Assembly (NCBI GenBank): GCA_022393335.1 | Contig: JAJEKB010000237.1 | Location: forward strand, 1 to 64,000 | Source: Macrotrachela quadricornifera | Lineage: Eukaryota > Rotifera > Eurotatoria > Philodinida > Philodinidae | DNA: 64,000 bases | Reading direction: 5' to 3' | Shown: one piece after another, positions 10,614 to 24,243 of the stretch | Layout: each line of letters begins with the position of its first letter | How positions within the stretch are numbered: the first letter of the stretch is position 1 | The notes under the pieces: model-generated | The model's input: the letters and a program-made list of their open reading frames with translations, nothing else | Database searches by the model: none | What the model was told of the DNA's origin: nothing | Program-made: the position numbers and the translations under genes

Positions 10614-13600
10614 GTTCATCTACTCGATCCATTGTCGACGATTGATCTGATGACTGTGGGAGATAACTACTTCTCTTCTTTTTTTTTGGTACTTGCCTGT
10701 GGCATCTCGGATCTTGCGTCACATCTCCGCTGTGACCGCTGTTACTAGTACTGTATGCACACTACCATTGCTCCACCCTAATGATAGCCACTGCTATTCT
10801 ATTCCACCAATAATGAAGAAGTAAGTTGAAATCTTTTGTTTCGCTCTATCTATTCATCATCCTTGACGAGATTTTATGCTAGATTGATTTGCTCATATTG
10901 ATGGTGTTTAGTTCAAGTATATCTATCTTTCACAGTGTCAACATACATTGTATACATAGTGCAGAAGATTAATGTGCTCGAAATATAGAGACGATGACTA
11001 GATATGCGCATGTGCAGTGAGAAAGTAATTATATAATGAATAGGATCTGATCAACATACATATCTATCTATTTTCATATATGATCAGCAAAGTTAGCTCA
11101 ATGCCATATATTATTTCATTGCTTAAGTAAAAAGAAATGAGAAAAAACAAAAAAAAAAAAATTCCAGATAAACTGATTACATCATCTTCAATGAGACTAA
11201 TGAACGGGAGTTGTTGCCGTCATTGTCATTTCAACTCCATTACAGTCTCATGTAAACGAGACAAGATCGCATCACTTCTCACTACTATCTAACATATAAA
11301 ATGCTGTAAGGAGTCTAACGTCGCGCTGTTGGTGATGATAACAGTAGTGTACAATGTTTACATAAGTAATTGTTGTTTATAGTAGAAAAGAGAAGCAAAA
11401 AATGATAGATAGATAGATATGCATATCTTCATAACTCTCTCGTTTTTTTTTTTTTGGTTGTTGTTGTATTCATTGAGCAATAAGAGAAGCACGATGCCAT
11501 TTATTTATTCATTCTTCTTTCTTTTTAAAGCTAAGAACTATGTAAAGAAATATCTAATTTGTTATGATTGCACATTAGAAGTTGCTTTATGGTTTGCTTT
11601 AGACATAAAATAATCGACATCGCACGCGTACGCACGTACACAGGCTTGAGACGACCGACGGACAACATGATGAATAAATCAAATTGTTCACGGACGAAAT
11701 CGACACACATACAATATATAGAAAGACAGTGTCGAATTAGAATAACTAACACAATTATGCTATATGAGTCTGTATTGGGTTGTCGCCGCTGTTCGTTTGA
11801 TAATGCAATCTTCTCTCTTATAATAATGGTGGTCAGTTGATTTCTATGCTTGTCTATGTCTCTTTTTCTCTAATCGGATGTCAGTGTTTCCGAATCAAAT
11901 CAATAATAGTAAACGATGGTGACCCTTTTATAATTATTTTTTCTTGTTATCTTTTTTATTTGATACAATTCTTGCCTCTCTCTATAAAAACGCATATAAA
12001 AATATATATGTATATATTGCATGTGGAATGTGTGAAGAGATGACCATCATCTCTCTTCATCTAAGATCGCGTGATGCTTGAGTGTGCATGTGTGTATGTA
12101 TATATATATATGTGTGTCTCATCACAGACATGGTATGCCACAAGAGGAATATATTTACATATACGCCATGCAAAATCGATGTGTATATATATATATATAT
12201 GTTTTGTAGCGAATCTAATTGCTTGTTAAAGTCGTGTTATGTGTCGTCTAATCCTTTACGCCACCATCATCAGTCTGTATGTGTCACCACAAGGGAATTA
12301 ACTTATTCGTTGTGAACATGTCAGACAGCTTGATTTTATAGTACTTGTTTCAAACACAGTTTGAGGCATCTAATCGATCTCTCTTTTTTTCTTTCTTATA
12401 TTTTTATTCTGTCTGCCTGTCTATTCGTCTAAAGTTGATTGACGTACGTTCAAGTTGAATAGTAGCAACAGTAAAGACAATTTGTTTTGAGTGGTGCATG
12501 GTTGCTTATCTATAATAATAATGATGATGATTGTAGTTTGTTATGGAATAAGAGAATAAGGAAAAGCCTTGACGAGATACTGATATTTGATACATAGACA
12601 ATTATTAGTGCAAATGCTCATCTTCATCATCTTCGCTTCTATTTCCTTCGATTAGTTTGACGTATTTAGATGAATCTATTATTGTCTGCATATAATTAAA
12701 AAACGAGGCGAGAGATTCAACAGTTGTTGCCATTGTATATATATATATGTGACTTTTAACTTTAGCTTTTGAATACTATCATAATAGTGTGTATGCACGT
12801 GAATGTCCAATGAATATAATGTCCATCAGTAAGAACAACAATGTGAAACGGAAATCGATTAGACTCTTTCTCTCTCTCTCTTTTTTCTTCTCATTTAATG
12901 TCTGACTATTGAGATGAACATCCAATTCTCTTAGTCTTTTGTCTTGCCGTCGTTCCACTCTCTCGGGAGATTGTCGAATTTCCTCTTGTCGTCTGTCTAT
13001 TCCCAGGTATTGTGTCTAACTATTTCTATTACTACGACTATAGTTGCTTCATTCGTGCATCGCCGAGTAATTGAGACATGTTCCGGTTTAAGCCTGTTTT
13101 CCGGATTTTGTTTTTTTTCTTCTCTCGATCATGCACACGCGCTTGAACGCTTATACTGTATTGTTTCACATTATTTTTCATTGTTATTGTATGCAAAGAA
13201 TCTTGATTCCACATGAATAAATGTATTGTTCAACATACGTAAGTTTTCACACCTGAAAACTTTCTCTTCCTTTTTTTTTCTCTTATATACATATATCTGT
13301 AGGCATTATTCAAAAATTATCATTTTAAACTAACAGAAAAAAAATCGTTTGTTTCAAAAAAGATAAGACGATATATTCATATACAGACAACAATGATAAT
13401 GGGTGATGAGTGAAATTGTATGTATATGCATACATATATGTATGTATATATAAACGTTTGCGATGATACTAACCGTTGATGACACATATGACACGAGGCG
13501 GCGAGACACCGTTATTTGATAATTGGTATTGGTCTTCGTCTAGAAAAAAAAAATGAGAAAAACTTCCTTTGTTTTATTCATCATTGGAACGTATCGTTCA

Positions 13601-14244
13601 GCTAATTAAACTTGACCTTTCTTTTTTATATATTTCTAATTAATTCATTTCGTTTTATCTTACTTATACTCAAAACAGTAACAATAAGAAAAGAAGAAAT
13701 ATTATTCTAAGTATTTCTTCTTCTCGAATGACTCGTTTATATTTTCTATTTGTTCTAATCTCTCTACATACACCGCTCATTATTTTGACCGTGAAAAAGA
13801 ATAAATGAACAAATGCGATAACCTTCGTCTTATGATATGTTTGATCTTCTATAAAAAAGAAGGAAAAAAAAGAAAAGAAGAGAAGAAAATTTTTATCGTC
13901 ATTTCTTTTCTTTCAGTATCCATTTCATAGATTTGTTTAATTATAAAAAGAAAAAGACAAGATTATTCTTTCCAATCTATTTTATATACATTGCATCATT
14001 TATAAAAAAAACGAAAGAAACAAAAAATATGCATCAATCCTTTTACTTTCTTTTCTTTTGCCTGATCGATTATATATATGAACATGAGATGAGCATGTCC
14101 TATGTATGCTTGAATTATTTTCAAAATCTTTTTTTTTCTCGTTCTTTTTTTTTCTCATAACGCCTAATAATATTAAGTTCATTGTACTAGAAGAAGCGAG
14201 CAAGCTGTAAATTGGATGATTTCTATCTATTCACACGCGTATGT

Positions 14245-14272
14245 ATGTATATATATATATATATATATATAT
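14245..14272. repeat. (TA)n microsatellite upstream of the plexin start
   Basis: About 13 TA units preceded by ATGTATGT, some 110 bp before the plexin start codon and 85 bp before the candidate 5'-leader acceptor. Confidence 0.85.
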
Positions 14273-14383
14273 TCAGTCGTTTTTTAACATAGTAATTCAA
14301 TCTTAATCGAAGACAACGAATCATTTTCATTGAATTTACTTATTCTATTTTTTTTTTAGATCAATTCATTTCCATGTCATATA

Positions 14384-17300
14384 ATGCATATTAAAATATT
14401 TTTAATTATTTTTTTTAATTTAATAAATTTAATTAATACAATAAATATACAATTTAAAAATTCCTTACAACGTTTTGTATATGATGATTTAACTGATACA
14501 ATTATTTTAGCATCTGTTAATCATATATATTCATTAAATGCAAGTGATTTATCAATATTATCATATATAAATATATTACCAATAGAAAATGATAATCATT
14601 GTTTAATTACAAATAAAACATCATTATTAACAAATAATTATTATTTTCCAATAACATCATATCTATTTTCATCATTAAATAATACATTTAATCAATTATT
14701 ATTATTAATTAATGATTCAGTATTAATATGTTCAACATCAAATCGTGGTGGTTCATGTCAATTACGTTCAATAATTAATCTTAATTTATTAAAAAATTCA
14801 ACACAACGTATTGTATCATCATCACCATATTATCCTTCAATTGGTTTTATAAGTGAAAATAATCATATATTATATTTATCAAATACATATGATTTATTAT
14901 GTGATCCATTTTATGAAATTCCAACAATAAGTGGACGATTAATTGATAAAGATTTTTTATCAATAATTAATTTAAATTCAGGTCAATCAGCATTACAACA
15001 ATCAACATATACATTACGTTTATTAAATATACGTTTAGTCAAAGATTTTTTTCTTTATTATTTATATGGTTTTGAACATAAAAATATTTCATATTTTTTA
15101 ACAATTCAACAAACAGATCATCATCATACACGTATATTTAAATTACAAACAAAAATAATACGTTTTTGTCAAACATTAAAACAATCAATTATAAAAAGTT
15201 ATATTGAAATACCAATAACATGTGGAAAAAATTATCATTATTTAATAACAGCAAAATATTCAAAAGAAAATAATATTTTATATGGAATATTTCGTAATAC
15301 AACATTAGCAAATTCAACAAATACATCGCATGCAGTATGTGCATATTCAATTGATTCAATACGTGAAGCATTTTTTCAAACAATAAAACATTGTCTTGTT
15401 GATGGAAAAGGTTATCGTGGATTAGGTTTTATTAGTCCTGATACACATTGTATATCAAATAAAGTAAGTTAAAAAAAAATATTGAAATAAATTCTTAATT
15501 TTTTTTTGTGTGTTAATATGAAAATAGAATTTAAATGATATCAATCATGATTATTGTCCAGATGATGATGATAATTTTTTTCAATATCCAATTGGTGGTC
15601 ATCGATCATTAGAACAAATTGAACCGATTATTGAATTAAATGAAAAAGTTAATTATACAGCTATTGAAATAATTTCAATTGAAAATGATGTATTGATCGT
15701 ATTAGGAGATGATCATGGAACTGTATATACGGTAAATATTCAAATTATTTTGCTTTTCTCTTTGTTAAAAGTTTCTATATTTATAATAGTTTCAACAATC
15801 CAATATAAATCAAATTTTAAAACAAAATTTTCCATCATTAATAATAATTGATTTAAAAATAATTAATAATAAACCATTATTAAAAAATGCTAATCTTATC
15901 GTATTGACTAATAATCAGGTATAAGAATTTAAAATACATTTATTATTATTTTGTTTTAAATAAAGCTAATTTTTATTTATTAAGAACGAATAATTTTCTA
16001 AACATGAATAGAGAAAATTTTTGTATATATAAATTTAGATGAAAGTATTGAGAAAATCTTTTTTGTAAGATATAAAACAGGCAATTGAAGGATGAATAGC
16101 TATGGAAATTCTTAAATAATTTTTCATAAAATATGATATTGAACTAAACTGAAACTCTTATTTAAATGAAGTTATTAGCATTTTAATCCGAATAGTACTA
16201 TCCTTTTTCTAGGTACTATACCGACAACATATGTTTCCATAAAGGAATGTTTTTTGCTTTTGAATCAGTCTTCTGTTGAAATATCCTGTTTTCATTTTCG
16301 ACCTAATAGAAAAATCATTAAAATAATATTCTTTATATAGAACAAGTAGTACAAAAAGTACGTTTAACAGAATGCTCAGTACAAACAAACGCAAAATAAC
16401 TATAACATTGAGTTAAAGTTTTCCTGTCCATAGAATGTTCACAAATCAAACACTGTTTTCGTTTTGATTGAGTAGAATCTTCATTTCATTCTGATAGACT
16501 GTTCTTCACTGTAGAATAACCGACAATAGCTAATAGATTGAAAATACTGATCCACTTAGATAAGTGAATGAATCATTGAATTATATATTGCAAATTTTAC
16601 TTTTTTTTCCTTTCTTGTTATATATTTGTTGTATACTGAAGACATCGTCTTGAATCAAAAGATTGTAATGCAATGAAGAACAATTGTATCCCTTTTTAAA
16701 ACTGAGAAAAAACAAAATGTTTCTAGTAGGTTTTTTAGTTTTTGAGAGATATTGATTTTTTTGTAAAATGCAAATTGAGATAATTTGATAAAACACAAAC
16801 ATAATACATTTTAGAAATCGATTTTTATTCTACAATTTTTCGTATTGATATGCAATAATACATATTTAGAAAAAATATCAAATATTGATTTTAATTCTCG
16901 TTTAAATTACTTCCAAATGAATGGAAATAAAAAAATATTTGCATTAACCATCAAACGAAATTGAATCTTTGAATTATTTTAATCTGAATAAGTCTTACTT
17001 AACGAGATAAATATCATCTTACCGGATTTTTTTTTTCTTAATCTGATTATAAACTATAGATTTTTCATATTTAATATAGATAATAAAACAAAATTTAAGT
17101 ACATGCAATCAATATAAAACATGTGATGAATGTTCACATATTAATCTTTGTCATTGGTGTTCTAGTGAAAAAAGGTAAAAATTCTTTTGTTTTACTTCAT
17201 TTTTTTCTTATTAAATTTTTTCTTAGATGTACACCAACATTTGAATGTACAAAACATAAAAAGACTTCTGATATTAATATGTGCGTAAATATTGAACGTG

Positions 17301-20300
17301 TTATACCAGAAACACTATCATTACATTCATCAAATAATCATGTAAAAATTTTCTTTTTATAAATTAAAATATAAATTTATTAATTTTAGTTTGAAATTAT
17401 TTTAAATATTCCATTACAAAATATTCATGATAAATATCAATGTCAATTTTATTTAAATAATCAAGAAAATATTATATTTTATACAAATGCTATTCTTCTT
17501 AATAATACAACAATACAATGTTTACCACCTACATTAAATCATATAAATCAAGGTAGATAAAAAAATTTTTTTTTTATTCTTAAAAATTTTTCATGTATTT
17601 TCTTTTTTCTAGCTGCATATAATGTTGTTTTATCAATAAATAATATAAAAACGAATATAACATTTGGTTATTATAATTTATTATTAATAAATTGTTCAAA
17701 TTTTCTATCATGTTCATCATGTACAAAATATTCTCAAGAATGTATATGGAATATTCAAACAATAAATTGTATATCAAATAAAAATAAAAAAACTTCATTA
17801 TTTCTTAATCATAAACGTTTTATAAATAATATAAATCAATGTCCAAAAATGTATTTAGAACAATCAATAAATCGTCTTATTTATAATACAAATAAAACAT
17901 TAATTATACATATTGAACAATGTTATGATGATTTAAATATTAATTTATGTCAATTAAATGATTATAAAAAACGTTTTAAATTTATTTCATTTAAATCAAT
18001 ATTTATTAAATTAACTAATGAAAAAAATTTATGTTTAATTAAATGTTCATTTCAATTAATAAATATTGAAAATTTTTCTCAATTAATATTATCAAAACCA
18101 TTACATCTTGATTTATCAATTGAATTTTTAAATAAAACTTCATTAAGTATACCACGTACACATATATCTTTATATGATTGTCAACAAATGGCATTAAATT
18201 GTACATCATGTTTACAACTTGATTCATCATTTGGTTGTATATGGTGTAATAATATGTGTATGTTTAAAAATCATACAATAACAAATCAATTAATATGTTC
18301 AAATAATCATGAATGTTTATTACCTATTATAGAATCAATTGAACCATTATTATTACCTATGAATGGTGGAACATTAGTAACAATTAAAGGAAAATATTTT
18401 GATTTATTTAATTTATCAATTTATTTAATTGATATACCATGTTATTTAATTGAAGAAGAAAGTTCAAGTAATAAGTAAGTTTTAGAAATAATAAGAAAAT
18501 TTCCATTCAAATGTCTTTTATAATTATTATTTTTTCTTTAGAATTGTCTGTCAATCAGGTAATGCAGGTACAATATCACGTACTGGTTTTGTTCAATTAA
18601 AATTTGGTTTAAATGGTCCACAAATATCATATGATCAAAGAATATCATATATAAATCCATTAATTAATTCTATTGAACCACTTATTGGTATTGAAAGTGG
18701 TGGTACAATATTAACAATTCATGGTGAAAATTTAACATTAGGTAATAATCATATATTAATAACAATTGGTAATCGTCCATGTCAATTATTATCTATATCT
18801 GATATAAAAATTCAATGTGAAACAAGTCAATTTTCTTCTAATATATTAAATGAACCACAAGAAATAAAATTTCTTTTTGATCATCAAACAAAAATAAATT
18901 TTGATAAATTTTTTACTATTGTTTCTAATCCAATATTATATTCATTTGATAAATATAATCATTTTAAAAGTTTTATAAGTGGTGGTCATCAATTAATAAT
19001 TCATGGTGATAATTTTCATATTATACAAAATATACGTTTAGATTTTCAACATATTATATTTATATCACCTATATTTCAAAATAAAACACATTTAATATTT
19101 TTAACACCAACATTACAAGAATTAAATTTAAATGAAAATAATAATTATGAAAATATATTTGAAATTATTATACATTTAGATTATTTTAATAAAACATCAT
19201 CAATTATTTATATAAATGATCCAATTATTTATGAACTTGAACCAATGTTACAAACATATACAAATGAATTAATTATTCATGGAATTAATTTAACAACTAT
19301 TGGACATACAAAAAATGATATTAATATTCATATTGGATGTGATTTATGTATTATTCTTCATCTTCAATCAGATAAAATTATTTGTCAACCACCAGTATAT
19401 CGTCCAAAAAAATATTCAAAAACAAATCGTCTTTGTTATGATTCAGAACATCCATGGATTATAGTTACAATTGATAATATACATTCACATATTGGATATA
19501 TGATATATCCAAAAAAACTTATTATTCTTGGTAAGTTTTTATAATATTATATTAATTTACAAAACTAACTTATTTGAATTATTTACTCGCTTTAATCATT
19601 AGAAAAAAATCTTTATGACTATACATATTGGAGCAAGAAGTTAAATTTCTTCAATATTGTTGTCGTACTAAAGAAAATGAATGCTTATTAAAAATTTTTT
19701 TTTGGAGATGAGAGCATGTCACAAATTTTCATACTAACCGAATCAAAGATGTCCATCGTGACTGAAAAACTGTCGCGACGCAATGGACATCTCTGCAACT
19801 GATTCACGAATGTTTGATAAATGATGAATATAATTCGTATGATAATGTTCAGTATTCTTGAAAGTATTAAGAATAGATGTATACGAACATAAAACAGTAT
19901 CATACAACCTAATTTTTGTTTCCATATTTGTTAAAATATTTCAAACATGATTTTTAAAATTTATTCTCTATGATTAAAATACTGTTTATTATTATATATT
20001 CGACAAAAGATAACGATTTGTAAAATATAATTATTTTCTTTTTTTTTTCTAAGGTATTATAAGCGGATGTTTATTAACAATATTATTAGTTATATTAATT
20101 ATTCTTATTATTGTTTGTATAAAAATTCGTTGTAATCAACAAAAATCTCATCGACATTATTTATATAATTCTGATAAAAATTCCAATACAAATGAAAAAG
20201 ATGCATATAAAAATAATCTTACAATAAAAACTTATAAAAAACTACAAACAATTGAATCAAATATTCATGATTCATCATTTTTAACAATAATATCAATACG

Positions 20301-22876
20301 TTCATATATAAATTATTTACAATTATGTTATTATAATTATTTTTATAAATCATTATCAACACATTCATATGACATACCAAAAGAACATTTAAGACATGAT
20401 ATTATTGAACAATTTAATTTATTGATTGAAAATAATGATGAATTTATTGAATATTTTTATAAAATTTTATATAAACCAAATAATAACAATAATAATAATA
20501 ATAAAATTCTTCTTAATAATTTATTATTAACACAAAAAAATAATTTTAAAAAATTATTACAATTTGATAATGATTTTATTTATTTTTTTATATGTATACT
20601 AATAGGTTATGATGATTTTTTAACAAATAAATTAACATCATTATTTTTTCAACTATATTATCAATTAAAATTAAAAATTTCATCAGGTCCAATTGATTCA
20701 ATTGAACAAACATGTTCATATTATTCATTAAATCATAATACAATATTACATGATCAATCAATTATATTTAATTCAATACAATTAATTGTTTATATTGATT
20801 TAAATAATTTAAATAATGATTTATTTTATTTAAATGTAACATGTTTAACATGTGATACAATATCACAAGTTAAAGAAAAAATTCTTTATCAATTATATTT
20901 ATATAAAAAATTAAATTTTTCGTCATTTAAAAATCAATGTCAATTATATTTAATAACAAATATTAAATTAAATAATAATTCATCATCATCATCATCATCA
21001 TGTTCATCATCAACAACAGCAACAACAACATCATCATCATCATCAAATGTTCCATTAGCAAAAAAATCTTTATTAACACAATTTTTTTTTAATAAAAAAA
21101 TTAAATATTCAACAACAACATTAAATGATTCATATAAAGATTCAATTAATTTATTATTAAATGATATTGATAATACAAATGAACAAATGAATCATTGTCA
21201 AAAATTAAATACATTACAACATTATGGAATTATTAATGATGGTTATGAATTTAAACTTATTTTACCTAATCAAAATAAACAAATTAATTATGTTAATCAA
21301 TCAAATAATACACCAAATTTAAGTATGTCAAAAGCTTTTTATTATTATATATTTTATCAGTGGAGAATAATTAAATACATGGGATTTGAATTGAGAATTG
21401 GCTTTGAATATCTTAGGATAGTGTTCGATTTTACAGATGCGCTGAACAGTGATATATGATCATTAATATTACTGCATTCATAACGTTGACATTTTAATTA
21501 AACATGTTCTGATTCGGTTCAAATTTATATCACTAGAACGCATTTCACACTTACTAATGCATTAAAGATTAAATATCATATATTCATAATCAAATCTTAT
21601 CGTCTATCATCGTTATATCTATAATTAAATATATATATATTATTCATATGCTAATACACATCCGAAACCATTCAAAATGATTATATATAAGTTTATTATA
21701 GATTTCCATGTGTATGATTATGCACATCTAGAATAATAAAATTTTCTTTCTCATCTTTTAACATAATTGGTACTCCACATATCTTTCAAAACTACATTTC
21801 CTTCTTTAGAGAGAAATGTATCGAATATATTTATTAATTTTTTTTTTGTTGTATTCTAGGAAGAACACTTCCGCGAAATCATTTCGATTGTCAATATTGT
21901 TCAACTGATCATGAAAAAATCTTTAGTTATATAACATCTCTTTCATCATTATCATCTAATTCAATAGGTTTATCATCAATTGAATATGATCGAACACGTT
22001 ATTTTCATTTATTAAATCATACATATGAAGAAATAGGTGAATGTGGTCATTTATTAATGGATAATAATCATAGTGAAACATATCGATTATTTGAAACAAA
22101 ATCACAAATACATACAATATTAATAAATCTTATTGAAACATTATTTACAAATTTTCTTCATAGTGATACATATTTAAGTGAATTAATTGAACAATATCCA
22201 CGTTTATTACATATTTTTTATGGACATTTTATTCCATTTATATTACAAAATTTAAATTGTTTATTTGATATAATAATTGATAAATGTTTAAATAGTTCAT
22301 TTGAAATTCTTGCAACTATTTTTCAAATAGCTTGTTCATCTCAATCAAATGAACAACATCAATGTTTATTATGTATTGAATTAACAAATAATAATATGAA
22401 TTTGAATATCGTAAGTTAAAATATATTGTTTTTTTTTTGATTATGAAAAAAAAAATTCTTTAAATTTAGAATATTCAAAATTGTACATTATTATTTGCTG
22501 ATGAAATTCAACGTGTTCGATTACATTATTCAAATTTAGAACGACGTTTAAATAATAAAAGTTTATTAGCTGAATATTCATCAACTAATACTGTAAATAT
22601 AAATTGATTTGCTTTTTTTTTTGTTTTTGTTTAATCATTTTCTTTGATTTATAGGGTATTAATAAAGTATTTGAATTAGATCATTCAATTATTAATCGAC
22701 TTATTGAATATTTATGTCTACATTTAGAAGAGGTTTGTTTAAAATTTTCTTTTATATTTAAATTATTTTTTTCATGTTAGATGACTGAATTATTGAAAAA
22801 TCAATCGACAGATAATAAAAATTTAATTCTATTTTTCAATCTTGTTCAAATGTATCGTTCGACTGGAAAAACTTGA
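14384..22876 (+). CDS. Plexin (semaphorin receptor)
   Basis: Single-pass semaphorin receptor. Thirteen phase-consistent exons: 14384-15463, 15528-15731, 15790-15918, 17080-17174, 17227-17341, 17390-17552, 17613-18474, 18542-19530, 20054-21322, 21860-22410, 22470-22592, 22655-22732 and 22781-22876; 1917 aa, the usual plexin length. A hydrophobic signal peptide (about residues 1-19) precedes a diverged Sema domain (to about 470). PSI cysteine modules follow (CDECSHINLCHWC, CSSCTKYSQECIW, CTSCLQLDSSFGCIWC), then three or four IPT/TIG domains (SIEPLLLPMNGGTLVTIKG, SIEPLIGIESGGTILTIHG). The membrane helix lies near residues 1213-1238, then a cytoplasmic region with the Rho-binding insert (CDTISQVKEKIL, about 1480) and a GAP C-lobe. 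Ser/Thr and Asn runs interrupt the cytoplasmic part. The LPLRFWVN-type GAP motif of other plexins is not preserved. Which plexin class is unclear. Confidence 0.9.
19747..19792. repeat. Inverted repeat (hairpin) inside plexin intron 8
   Basis: Ten-base perfect arms AGATGTCCAT (19747-19756) and ATGGACATCT (19783-19792) around a 26-base loop that contains TCGCGA. It lies in a 523-bp intron, unusually long for this gene. It may be structural noise or a remnant of an inserted element. Confidence 0.5.
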
Positions 22877-23673
22877 TCTGATATAGATTGTTTTTTTTAA
22901 TGTATTGCAATATAAATATATCTACTTTTCTTTTTCTTTTGTTTTGTATGTTTTTTATATATTATTTACTTATGTCTGATGTTTTCGAAATAAAGTGTAC
23001 GATTTTTTAAGAAAAAAAGAAATTAATAATTTCAAAATTTAAGTGAAGAGATCTATTGGATGAAATGTATCATGTCATATAGGTATTGTTTTTTAATAAT
23101 TAAAATTATATTCGTGATTTAGTTTATCATGAAAACATCTATTAAGATTGGAGGTATTTTTTTTTCACCTTAAATAAGATTAATAAATTCTCATACAATT
23201 AAGTATTAATGAAAATGCATAGTACATTCCAAATAATCCATAATATATATCAATTAATATTATTGTCTGGATTCTATTAAAAAGATTGTTAACAATGTAC
23301 GAAATGCTTATGATGAGTCTATAAAGAATGCGTACGAGATAAAGATTCATATTTATACTTTGAAAGATAATAAAAACACCAAGAGATAGTAAGAAAAGAT
23401 TAACATTTTTATTTTCTTTTTAAAATAGGACACATATTTAAATAGTATTGACAATAAGTCATTTCAATTTAGAATAGTTATTTTTATACATATGATATAT
23501 ATTTTTAAAATCAATTCATTGTAGTGAAATGTATTTTCTTTAACCATTCCCGACCGGCTATCATTAGATACGTTGTGAAAAAATCTTTTCCTACTTTTCT
23601 GATACTTCTAGATCATGAAGATGGATAAAATATATTTTTCGAAAGAAAAAAATGTCTCATCACCAAAGGGTTT

Positions 23674-23904
23674 GATGTTGCTATATATCAACACCCGACC
23701 GTAAGGAAACAAAAATTTTAAAAATCATTCTCTTTCTAAAGTTATCAAAACATCAAATTGTATTATACTGTAGGATTCCATAAGAAACTATACCTAATCG
23801 ATCGTTTCGGCTTTACTTCGACGAAAATATAACAGAATTTGATGTTTTAATAGTTTTAGAAGTTTTTGCCTCCTTACGGTCGGGTGTTGCCATATGGCAA
23901 CATC
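23674..23904. mobile_element. Fold-back / MITE-like inverted repeat
   Basis: Two arms of about 42 bp face each other, 23674-23715 and 23863-23904, with only a handful of mismatches. Their 18-bp core is perfect: CAACACCCGACCGTAAGG (23689-23706) against its reverse complement (23872-23889). Similarity continues weakly inward (AAAACATCAAATT on both sides). The right arm contains the palindrome GTTGCCATATGGCAAC. There is no ORF inside, so it would be non-autonomous. A related copy of one arm lies at 24210-24243, and TTAA occurs at 23540 and 24245, so a larger piggyBac-like element of about 0.7 kb is possible but unproven. Confidence 0.6.
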
Positions 23905-24209
23905 ACTATTTTTATTGTTCCAAAATACTAAATAGTACCAGTTATTGATGCAATATACAATAGCTCTATGAAAGAAAATTAACCACTAATTGTTTCTGAC
24001 ATTGAATGTTCAGACACACAAAAAAAAACATTTTTACAATTTGGAAGCTTTTTTGAGGCATAACGTATAATTTCAGTCATTTTCTCGATGAATGTCTTAT
24101 TCATGTTATGAACGCATGACTGTGTGCTGAAATATGTTGACATAATTCTCATTTTGTTAAAAAATTATATAGTATCATTATAAGTCAACCGTTTGCAAAA
24201 TACTAGCTC

Positions 24210-24243
24210 AATGTTGCCAATTGGCAACATCTGACCGGAAAGG
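24210..24243. repeat. Third, diverged copy of the fold-back arm
   Basis: Reads AATGTTGCCAATTGGCAACA followed by TCTGACCGGAAAGG, closely parallel to the 23863-23904 arm read in reverse complement (GATGTTGCCATATGGCAACA then CCCGACCGTAAGG). The central palindrome GTTGCCAATTGGCAAC is perfect. TTAA follows at 24245-24248. Confidence 0.55.

Larger units (their letters stand above)
7601..14359. promoter_or_regulatory. Gene-free region of distinct composition, probable plexin upstream/5' leader region
   Basis: About 6.8 kb with no recognisable protein exon on either strand. The sequence is clearly less AT-rich and more complex than normal intergenic DNA here: it has CpG-containing words, TC-, TATA- and CAT-type microsatellites, and a GC-rich palindromic patch at 8401-8454. 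Similar composition recurs only at 53.7-54.5, 55.8-57.1 and 59.4-60.0 kb, upstream of putative MAGI first exons, which suggests it marks promoter or cis-regulatory DNA. Strong GTAAGT donors at 9908 and 10821 and an acceptor at 14358-14359 fit non-coding 5' exons spliced to the plexin start. The larger ORFs in it are low-complexity and look accidental. Confidence 0.35.

Noticed and set aside
11531..12315. Several overlapping ORFs of 60-90 codons on both strands
   Set aside because: They overlap each other in different frames and follow TA and GT repeats; none continues into neighbouring exons.
12944..13216. 90-codon plus-strand ORF
   Set aside because: It is hydrophobic and Ser/Phe-rich from pyrimidine-rich DNA, with no homology recognised and no gene context.
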